Positions 37,011 to 47,100 of a stretch of 64,000 bases of DNA are shown here, one piece after another. Below the pieces are notes generated by a model. It had not been told where the DNA came from, did no database searches, and saw only the letters and a program-made list of their open reading frames with translations. Numbering within the stretch: position 1 is the first letter of the stretch; each line of letters starts with the position of its first letter. Source of the stretch: Roseateles sp. YR242 (GTDB taxonomy: Bacteria; Pseudomonadota; Gammaproteobacteria; Burkholderiales; Burkholderiaceae_C); assembly GCF_900109745.1 (NCBI RefSeq), contig NZ_FOAV01000005.1, forward strand, positions 186,001-250,000, read 5' to 3'. The position numbers and the translations under genes are program-made.

Positions 37011-37026
37011 ATTCATAATTATGAAT
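37011..37026. promoter_or_regulatory. 16-bp perfect palindrome in the scpA/gntR divergent promoter region
   Basis: ATTCATAATTATGAAT is fully self-complementary and is centred in the 89-bp region between the mutase ATG (36966) and the regulator start (37056). GntR/FCD regulators bind short AT-rich palindromes of this kind. A TATGAT sequence on the minus strand about 15-20 bp downstream of the palindrome could be the -10 box for the mutase operon. This is the likely operator for the adjacent regulator. Confidence 0.6.
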
Positions 37027-37055
37027 TCAGTATTTGACTACACTCTGACGCGAAA

Positions 37056-37736
37056 GTGAGTGCCATCCCTATGTCGTCCATCCCCTCGCCGATGTCAGCC
37101 CCGCTGGCACCCCGTGCCTTGTATGAGGAGGTGGCCGAACGCCTGCGCCAGCAGATCTTCGCGCGCGAGCTGGAGCCCGGCAGCTGGATTGACGAACTCA
37201 AGCTGTGTGCGGAGCTGGGCATCAGCCGTACGCCCCTGCGGGAAGCGCTGAAGGTGCTGGCCAGCGAAGGCCTGGTCACCATGCGGGTGCGCCGCGGCGC
37301 CTACGTGACCGAAATGTCGGAACGGGACGTGCGGGAGGCCTACCAACTGCTCTCGCTGCTGGAGAGCGACGCCGCAGCCCAGGTGGCCCGCTATGCCAGC
37401 GATGCCGAACTGGCGGAACTGCAGGCGCTTCACGACGCGCTGGAAGCCGCACTGCCGGAGCGCGAACAATTCTTCGCGGCCAACGAACGCTTCCATCTGC
37501 GCATCATCGAGTTGGACGGCAACCGCTGGCGTATGCAATTCATCACGGATCTGCGCCGGGTGATGAAGCTCAACCGCCACCATTCCCTGTTCATGCAGGG
37601 CCGTTTGCAGGACTCGCTGCAGGAACACCGAGACATTCTTCACGCTTTGTTGCAACGCGAGCCAGAAACTGTCGCGCGCTTGATGCGGCTGCATTTCGAT
37701 CAAGGCCTCAAAGCCACCGGCCACCACACCCGATAA
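37056..37736 (+). CDS. GntR-family regulator with FCD domain, divergent from the propionyl-CoA operon
   Basis: This 226-residue protein has an N-terminal winged helix (about residues 20-90: YEEVAERLRQQIFARELEPG ... ELGISRTPLREALKVLASEGLVTMRVRRGAYV). An all-helical FCD effector domain follows (EAYQLLSLLESDAAAQVAR ... NERFHLRIIELDGN ... HRDILHALLQREPETVARLMRLHF). FCD domains sense small organic acids. It probably represses the divergent scpA operon through the 16-bp palindrome. The start could be GTG at 37056 or ATG at 37071; neither has a clear ribosome-binding site. Confidence 0.9.
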   Translation: MSAIPMSSIPSPMSAPLAPRALYEEVAERLRQQIFARELEPGSWIDELKLCAELGISRTPLREALKVLASEGLVTMRVRRGAYVTEMSERDVREAYQLLSLLESDAAAQVARYASDAELAELQALHDALEAALPEREQFFAANERFHLRIIELDGNRWRMQFITDLRRVMKLNRHHSLFMQGRLQDSLQEHRDILHALLQREPETVARLMRLHFDQGLKATGHHTR

Positions 37737-37803
37737 ACCCAAACCGGCCCACCCCCGCATGTCGGGGACTACACAAAACAAGGGTTTGTTTATCTATCTA
37801 AAT

Positions 37804-38133
37804 ATGTCTCGACGACATGAGACATTCGTCACGCCGCGCGGACGCCGGCGCTGACCCATCCGCCCCATCGCCTCGCAACCCCGATGGATGCTTGCTTTGG
37901 CAAGCATCTGCACCCCCGCATCCATGGGGCTTTACGCGCCATCCGGAAGCGTGAAGTGAGGCCGACTCTTCCCCCTTTTGTTTGCTTCAACGTAAAGACA
38001 TGAGCCATACCATTTCCGGGCTGGCTCAAGTTTGTCAATTCGTGTCCGAAAACCGAATGACGGGAGCCGGTCGCTCGACCTACCCCTGCAGTTTGAGTTC
38101 GACAACGAGCGCCTATGGGCGCACCGCCCATAG
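37804..38133 (+). promoter_or_regulatory. Structured leader region of the giant octad-repeat gene
   Basis: The 37737-38150 gap has no gene but several inverted repeats. ATGTCTC/GAGACAT lies at 37804-37825 (8-base spacer). GATGCTTGC/GCAAGCATC lies at 37887-37908 (TTTG loop). A competing longer pairing joins CCCCGATGGATGC (37879-37891) to GCATCCATGGGG (37918-37929), with one bulged G. CTATGGGC/GCCCATAG at 38113-38133 sits just before the GGAG ribosome-binding site. The 37887 hairpin and the longer pairing share bases, so they are mutually exclusive. The AT-rich stretch near 37785-37805 may carry the promoter. Confidence 0.5.
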
Positions 38134-38150
38134 TCCACGGAGCTTCCAAG

Positions 38151-41100
38151 ATGGCATCGCTGATTACCAACCTGTCCACCGACCAGATCCAGGCGCTGAC
38201 GTCCACGACGCTCGCACGCCTAACCAGTGAAGACTGGGCGGCGTTCACCACCGAACAATTCCAGGCCCTGACCACGGATCAGTTCGCTTCGCTGGGCACG
38301 AAGTCTGTGTCGTTTTTCACGACTTCGAACATCGCCGCCATCGAATCCGAAGATCTGCGCGCGCTGACCACGGCCGCCGTCCGCACCTTCACAAGCGAGC
38401 AGCTGAATTCGCTGGGTTCGGACCAGTTCGGCGCACTCACCACCAAGCAGGTCGGCTCGCTGACCACCCAACAGGTGCGTGGCCTCGAATCCGATGACCT
38501 GAACGCCCTGGGCTCCGACCAGATCCGCTCGTTGAGCTCGTCGCAGGTGGCCGCCATCACCACCAGCCTGATCAGCTCGCTCGCTTCCGACGACCTGCAG
38601 GCCCTGAAGACAGACCAGATCAAGGCCCTGAGCTCCTCGCAGGTCTCGGCCATCTCGACCGAAGGCGTGGCCGCCCTGAGCACGCAGCAGGCTGCCGCCA
38701 TCTCCAGCACCCAGGCCGCTGCCCTGAACTCGGACCAGACCGCCGCGCTGACCTCGGACGCCGTCAAGGCCCTGAGCACCGCCGCCGTCCATGCCCTGGG
38801 CACCGACCAGGTGGCTGCCCTGAATTCCAGCCAGGTCGCCGCGCTGACCACGCAACAGATCGGCGCGCTGACCACCGGCCAGATCCGCCAGCTGAGCAGC
38901 GACGACATCGCCGCCCTGGACACCAACCAGATCCGCGCCATCACCACGCAGCAGATCGCCGCACTGAGCACCGACCAGATCAGCGGTCTGGACAGCGTCG
39001 ATGTGCAGGCCCTGTCCACCGCGCAGGTGCGTGCCCTGAGTTCCGGCCAACTGAGCGCCCTGACCTCGGACTCCATCGAGGCGATGAGCTCCGCGCAGAT
39101 CGGCGCCCTGACCTCCACCCAGGTCAAGGGCCTGAGTTCCGACCAGATCGCCGCCATCAGCTCTGACGACATCAAGGCGATCTCCACGGCCACCCTGCAT
39201 TCGCTGACGACCGACCAGGTCCAGGCCCTGGGTTCCGACCAGGTCGCCGCCATGACCTCGGCCCAGGTCGGCTCGCTGACCACCGCACAAGTGCAGGTGC
39301 TCTCCACCGACGAGCTCAATGCGCTGAACAGCACCCAGATCCGCGCCCTGGGCACCGCCCAGATCGCCGCCCTGTCGACCGACCAGGTCGCCGGCATGGA
39401 AAGCGCCGACGTCCAGGCGCTGACCACGGGCCAGATCAATGCCCTGAGCTCGGCCCAGGTCGCAGCCCTGTCCACCGACGCCATCGTCGCCCTGACCTCG
39501 GGCCAGGTGGCCTCGCTGACCAGCAAGCAGCTGCAAGGCCTTTCCACCGACCAGGTCGCCGCGATCGAATCCGGTGACCTGCGCGCCATGTCGACCAACG
39601 CCCTGCGTTCGTTGACCACGGCCCAGTTCGACGCCCTGAATTCCGACCAGGTGGGCGCACTGACCACCCAGCAAGTCGCTGCGCTGACGACCGGCCAGGT
39701 CGCCGCCATGTCCACCGACGACCTGAACGCCCTGGGTACCGGCCAGATCCGCGCCCTGGGCACCGCCCAGGTCGCCGCCCTGACGACCGACCAGGTCCAC
39801 GGCATGGAGAGCGCCGACGTCCAGGCCCTGAACACCGCCCAGGTGCAGGCCCTGAGCTCGTCCCAGGTGGGCGCGCTGACCACTGAAAACGTGGTCGCCC
39901 TGTCGTCTGCCCAGGTCGCGAGCCTGAGCACCAAGCAGATCGCCGGCCTGACCACCGACCAGATGGCCGCCATCGAGTCGGGTGACCTGCGCGCGCTCTC
40001 TACCGCCGCCATCCGTTCGCTGACCACCGCCCAGTTCGACGCCCTGACCTCCGACCAGGTGGGCGCTCTGACGACCGGCCAGGTCGCTGCGCTGACCACC
40101 GGCCAGGTGGCCGCCATGGCCACGGACGACCTGAACGCCCTGGGCAGCGCCCAGATCCGTGCCCTGGGTACCGCCCAGGTCGCCGCCCTGACGACTGACC
40201 AGGTCCACGGCATGGAAAGCGCCGATGTGCAGGCGCTGACCACCGGCCAGATCTCCGCGCTGAGCTCCGCCCAGATGGGTGCGCTCTCCACGGAAAACAT
40301 CGCCGCCCTCAGCTCCGGCCAGGTGGCTGCGCTGAGCACCAAGCAGATCGCCGGCCTGACCACCGACCAGGTGGCCGCCATCGAGACCGGCGACCTGCGC
40401 GCCCTCTCCACCGGCGCCATCCGCTCGCTGACCACCGACCAGTTCGACGCCCTGGGCTCTGACCAGGTCGCCGCCCTGACCACCGGCCAGGTGGCCGCGC
40501 TGACCACCGGCCAGGTGGCCGCCATGTCCAGCGACGACCTGAATGCCCTGGGCAGCGGCCAGATCCGCGCCCTGGGTACCGCCCAGATTGCCGCCCTGAC
40601 CACCGACCAGATCTCGCACATGACCAGCGAGGACGTGCAGGCCCTGACCACCGCCCAGGTGCAGGCCCTGAGCTCGGCCCAGGTGGCCGCGCTGGCCACG
40701 GACAACATCGTCGCCCTGAGCTCCAGCCAGGTGGCTGCGCTGAGCAGCAAGCAGGCTGCCGGCCTGACCACCGACCAGGTGGCCGCCATCGAAACCGGTG
40801 ACCTGAAGGCCCTGACCACCGGCGTCATCCGCTCGCTGGACAGCAGCCAGCTGGACGCCCTGAACTCCACCCAGGTGGCGGCGCTGACGACCGGCCAGGT
40901 CGCCGCGCTGAGCACCGGCCAGGTGGCCAACCTGAGCAGCGATGACCTGAACGCCCTCACCAGCGGCCAGATCAAGTCGCTCTCCACCGCCCAGGTCGCC
41001 GCGCTGACCACCGCCCAGGTCAGCACCCTGACCAGCGAGGATGTGCAGGCCCTGAGCACCAACCAGATCGCTGCCCTGAGCTCTGCCCAGGTCGGTGCCC

Positions 41101-44100
41101 TGGCCACGGAAAACATCGCCGCGCTGAGCTCCGCCCAGATCGCCCCGCTGAACACCAAGCAAGTGGGTGGCCTGACGACCGACCAGGTCGGCGCCATCGA
41201 AACGGTGGACGTGAAGGCCCTGAGCACGCAAGCCCTGCGCGCCCTGACCACCGACCAGATCGGTGCCCTGACCTCCGACCAGGTCGCCGCCCTGACGACC
41301 GCCCAGGTCGCCGCCCTGAGCACGGCCCAGGTGGTGGCTCTGGCCACGGAAGACCTGAACGCCCTGGGCAGCGCCCAGATCCGCGCCCTGGGCACCGCCC
41401 AGATCGCCGCGCTGACGACCGACCAGATCCAAGGCATGGAAAGCGCCGATGTGCAGGCCCTGACCACCGGCCAGGTCGCTGCCTTCAGCTCGACCCAGAT
41501 CGGTGCGCTCTCCACCGAGAACGTCGCTGCGCTGACCTCCACCCAGGTCGGTGCCCTCACCAGCAAGCAGGCCGCCGGCCTGAGCACGGACCAGATCGCC
41601 GCCATCGAAACCGGCGACATCAAGGCCCTGTCCACCACCGCCCTGCGCGCCCTGGACAGCAGCCAGCTGGATGCCCTGGGTTCCGACCAGATCGCCGCGC
41701 TGAGCACGGCGCAGGTCGCCTCCCTGACCACCGGCCAGGTCTCCACGCTCTCCAGCGATGACCTGAACGCCCTGACCAGCGCCCAGATCAAGGCCCTGAG
41801 CACCGCCCAAGTGGCGGCCCTGTCCACCGGCCAGGTCGCCACCATGACCAGCGAGGACGTGGCAGCCCTGACCACCAACCAGCTGCAAGCCCTGGGCTCC
41901 GGCCAGGTCGGCGCCCTGAGCACCGACTCGATCGTGGCCCTGAGCTCCGGCCAGATCGGCTCGCTGACCAGCAAGCAGGTCGCCGGCCTGACGACCGACC
42001 AGATCGCCGCCATCGAAACCGGTGACCTGAAGGCCCTGAACACCGCCGCCCTGCGTTCGCTCACCAGCGACCAGCTCAATGCCCTGGGCTCCGACCAGGT
42101 GCAGGCCCTGAGCACCGTGCAGGTCTCTTCGCTGAGCACCGGCCAGGTCGCCAGCCTGACGAGCGATGACCTCAACGCCCTGACCAGCGGCCAGATCAAG
42201 GCCCTGGGCACCGCGCAGGTTGCCGCCCTGACGACCGGCCAGGTCAACACCATGGAGTCGGCCGACGTGGCCGCCCTGGCGACCAACCAGGTGGCCGCCC
42301 TGAGCTCCGCCCAGATCGGCGCCCTGAGCACCGACTCGATCGTGGCGCTGAGCTCCTCGCAAGTGGCCGCTCTGAGCTCCAGGCAGGTCGCCGGCCTGGG
42401 CACCGACCAGATCGCTGCGCTGGAATCCGCCGACGTGAAGGCGATCACCACCAACGCGCTGCAGTCCCTGACCTCCGCCCAGCTGGACGCCCTGGACTCC
42501 AACCAGATCGCCGCGCTGAGCACCCAGCAGGTCGCTGCCCTGACCACCGGCCAGGTGAGCAACCTCTCCAGTGACGACCTGAACGCGCTGACCAGCGGCC
42601 AGATCAAGGCCCTGAGCACCCAGCAGGTCGCTGCGCTGACGACCGGCCAGGTCTCGACCATGACCAGCGACGACGTGCAGGCCCTCAACACCAACCAGAT
42701 CGCCGCGCTGAGCTCGGCCCAGGTAGGTGCGCTCTCCACCGATGCCGTGGTGGCCCTGACCTCCGGCCAGGTGGCAGCCCTGAGCAGCAAGCAAGTGGCC
42801 GGCCTGACGACCGACCAGATCGCCGCCGTCGAATCCGGCGACCTGAAGGCCTTGAACACCGCCGCCCTGCGTGCGCTGACCAGCAGCCAGCTCGAAGCGC
42901 TCAGTTCCGACCAGATCCAGGCGCTGAGCACCGTCCAGGTGGCCTCGCTGACGACCACCCAGGTCAGCCAGCTGGCCACGGACGACTTCGCCGCCCTGAC
43001 CTCCGGCCAGCTGCGCGCCCTGACCACCGGCCAGGTGGCCGCGCTGAGCACGGCCGAACTGGAAGCCCTGAACAGCGACCAGATCGCCGCGCTGAACACC
43101 GTCCAGGTGGCCGCGCTGACGACCACCCAGATCGCCAACCTGACCAGCGATGACCTGAACGCCCTGACCAGCGCCCAGATCAAGGCCCTGAGCACCGCCC
43201 AGGTCGCTGCCCTGACCACCGGCCAGGTCAGCACCATGGAATCGGCCGATGTGGCCGCGCTGACGACCAACCAGATTGCCGCGCTGGGCTCGGCCCAGGT
43301 GGGTGCGCTGAGCACGGACGCCATCGTGGCCCTGAGCTCGCTGCAAGTCGCCGCGTTGACCACGAAGCAAGTGGCCGGCCTGACGACCGACCAGATCGCC
43401 GCCATCGAATCCGGTGACCTGAAGGCCCTGTCCTCCAGCGCCCTGCGCGCCCTGGACAGCAGCCAACTGGACGCCCTGGGTTCCGACCAGGTCCAGGCCC
43501 TGACCACCACGCAAGTGGCGGCCCTGACCACCGGCCAGGTGAGCACCCTCTCCAGCGACGACCTGAACGCGCTGACCAGCGCCCAGATCAAGGCCCTGTC
43601 CACCGCGCAGGTGGCCGCCCTGACCACCGGCCAGGTCTCGACCATGACCAGCGACGACGTGGCTTCGCTCACGACCGCCCAGGTCACCGCCCTGAGCTCC
43701 GGCCAGGTGGGTGCCCTGAGCACGGACGCGATCGTGGCCCTGAGCTCGACGCAGGTGGCTGCGCTGACGACCAAGCAGGTGGCCGGCCTGACGACGGACC
43801 AGATGTCCGCCATCGAATCCGGTGACCTGAAGGCCCTGAGCACGCAAGCCCTGCGCGCCCTGACCACCGACCAGCTCGACGCCCTGGGCTCCGCCCAGAT
43901 CCAGGCCCTGACCACGGCGCAGGTCGCTTCCCTGAGCACCGCTCAGGTGAGCAACCTCTCCAGCGATGACCTGAACGCGCTGACCAGCGCCCAGATCAAG
44001 GCCCTGGGAACCGCCCAGGTGGCGGCCCTGACCACGGCCCAGGTGAACGCGATGGAGTCGGAAGACGTGGCCGCCCTGGCGACCAACCAGGTCCAGGCGC

Positions 44101-47100
44101 TGAGCTCGGCCCAGATCGGCGCGCTGAGCACCGAATCGATCGTGGCCCTGAGTTCCGCCCAGGTCGGCGCGCTGAGCAGCAAGCAGGTCGCGGGTCTGAC
44201 GACCGATCAGGTCGCCGCCATCGAGACGGCGGATCTGAAGGCGCTGACGACCAACGCCCTGCAGTCCCTGACCTCGGCCCAGCTGGACGCGCTGGATTCC
44301 AACCAGATCGCCGCGCTGAGCACGCAGCAGGTCGCTGCCCTGACCACCGGCCAGGTGAGCACGCTCTCCAGCGATGACCTGAACGCCCTGACCAGCGCTC
44401 AAATCAAGGCCCTGAGCACCCAGCAGGTCGCCGCCCTGACGACCGCCCAGGTCAGCACCATGGAATCGGCCGACGTGGCTGCCCTGGCGACCAACCAGGT
44501 CCAGGCGCTGAGCTCGGCCCAGATCGGCGCCCTGAGCACCGATGCGATCGTGGCCCTGAGCTCGGTCCAGGTGGCTGCGCTGACCAGCAAGCAAGTGGCC
44601 GGCCTGACCACGGACCAGGTCGCCGCGATTGAATCGGCTGACCTCAAGTCCCTGTCCACCGTCGCCCTGCGTGCACTGACCAGCGACCAGCTCGAAGCGC
44701 TGAGCTCCGACCAGGTCCAGGCCCTGAGCACCGCGCAGGTGTCTTCGCTGACGACCACCCAGGTCAGCCAGCTGGCCACCGACGACTTCGCGGCCCTGAC
44801 CACCGGCCAGCTGCGTGCCCTGACCACCGGCCAGGTGGCGGCACTGAGCACCGCTGAACTGGAAGCCCTGAACAGCGACCAGATCGCCGCGCTGAGCACC
44901 GTCCAGGTGGCTGCGCTGACGACCACCCAGATCGCCAACCTGACCAGCGACGACCTGAACGCGCTGACCAGCGGCCAGATCAAGGCACTGTCCACCGCCC
45001 AGGTGGCTGCCCTGACCACCGCCCAGGTCAGCACGATGGAAACCGCCGACGTGGCCGCCCTGGCGACCAACCAGGTGGCTGCCCTCAGCTCCGCCCAGGT
45101 GGGTGCGCTGGCGACCGACGCGATCGTGGCCCTGAGTTCGCTGCAAGTGGCCGCCCTCGGCTCCAGGCAGGTGGCCGGGCTGACGACCGACCAGATCGCC
45201 GCCATCGAATCCGGTGACCTGAAGGCCCTCAGCACCGTGGCCCTGCGCAGCCTGACCAGTGACCAGCTCGACGCCCTGGGCTCTGCACAGGTCCAGGCGC
45301 TGACCACCCAACAGGTGGCGGCCCTGACCACCGGCCAGGTGAGCAACCTGTCCAGTGACGATCTGAATGCACTGACCAGCGGCCAGATCAAGGCGCTGAC
45401 GACCCAGCAGGTCGCCGCCCTGACGACCACGCAGGTCTCCACCATGACCAGCGAGGACGTCGCGGCCCTGGCCACCAACCAGCTCCAGGCGCTGAGTTCG
45501 GCCCAGGTCGGTGCGCTCGCGACCGACGCGGTGGTGGCCCTGTCCTCCGCCCAGGTCGGTGCCCTGAGTTCCGCCCAGGTGCTGGGTCTGACGACCGACC
45601 AGGTGGCTGCCATCGAATCGGGTGACCTCAAGGCCCTCTCGACCGTGGCCCTGCGTGCCCTGACCAGCGCGCAACTGGAAGCCCTGAGCAGCGACCAGAT
45701 CGCCGCGCTGACCACCAACCAGGTCAATTCCCTGACCACGGCACAGGTCAGCAACCTGACCAGCGACGACCTGAACGCGCTGACCAGCAGCCAGATCCGC
45801 TCGCTGACCAACGCCCAGCTGCAGGCCCTGACCACGGCGCAGGTCTCGACGATGACCAGCGACGATGTCGCCGCGCTGACCAGCACGCAGATCCAGGCGC
45901 TGGGCTCGGCCCAGATCGGCGCCCTGAGCACCGAAGCGATCGAGGCCCTGAGCTCGACCCAGGCCAGTGCGCTGACCTCGGCCCAGGTGGATGGCCTGAC
46001 CACGGCCCAGATGGCCGCCTTCGAAACCGTGGACCTGCGTGCCCTGGGCACCGCAGCCATCCGCTCGCTCGACAGCGCCCAGCTGGAAGCCCTGGACTCC
46101 AACCAGATCGCTGCCCTGAGCACGGCCCAGGTGTCTGCCCTGTCCACGCTGCAAGTCAGCCAGATGGCCACCGATGACGTGCAGGCCCTGACCTCGGCCC
46201 AAGTGGTGGCCCTGAGCTCGGCCCAGCTCCAGGCCTTCACCACCGACCAGGTGGCGGCGCTGGACACGGTGGACCTGGCGGCCATCAGCAGCGCCAACAT
46301 GGCGGCCTTCGGCTCCGCCGACTTCGAAGCCTTCAGCTCGGATCAGATCCATGCCCTGACGGCCTCGCAGTGGAGCGCGGTGGGCACCTCGCAGATCGTG
46401 GGTATCGAGACGGCCGACATCGGCTCGATCACCACGGCCGGCATCCATGCCCTGAGCACGGCGGCTGTCCATGCCTTCAGCACCGACCAGATCGGCGCAC
46501 TGACCACCGAGCAGGTGCACGAGTTCTCGACCGCACAGATCCGCGCCCTGGGCACTGACCAGATCGCGGCCCTGAGCACCGACGACATCGGCGCCCTGAC
46601 CAGCAACCACTTCGCGACGCTGACCTCGGCCCAGGTGCATGCCCTGACGACGGAACAGATCCTGGCCTTCGGCTCCGAGGACATCCACGCGCTGACCTCG
46701 GTCCAGGTCCACGGCCTGAGCACCGACCAGATCATGGCGATGACCTCCGACCAGTTCATTGGTTGGGACACGCAGGATCTGTCCGCGATGAGCATGGAGC
46801 AGTCGCTGGTGATCACGTCCGAACAACGTGCCGGCTGGACGGACGCGCAGCACAACGCGCTGTTCCTCTCCACGCCGATCATGCTGGACCTGGACGGCAA
46901 CGGCATCCAGACGCTGTCGGCCAGCCAGGGCGTGAACTTCGACCTCAACAACACCGGTCATAACGACAAGTGGGGTTGGGTCGGCGGCAACGACGGTCTG
47001 CTGGTGATGGACCTGAACGGCGACGGCAAGATCAACAGCGGCGCGGAACTGTTCGGCGCGGGTACTGTGGTCAACGGCCAGAAGGGCGCAGACGGCTTCA

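Larger units (their letters stand above)
38157..46844 (+). repeat. 362 x 24-bp octad repeat with 408-bp higher-order period
   Basis: Each 24-bp unit encodes one octad. A marker octad (DDLNAL or a close variant) recurs every 408 bp (17 octads): 38493, 38901, 39309, 39717, 40125, 40533, 40941, 41349, 41757, 42165, 42573, 42981. After a 168-bp unit the 408-bp series resumes at 43149, 43557, 43965, 44373 and 44781. After another 168-bp unit it resumes at 44949, 45357, 45765 and 46173. That makes eighteen 408-bp intervals, all exactly in register. Units in the middle are nearly identical and those at the ends more divergent, as expected from unequal crossing-over. Confidence 0.92.
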
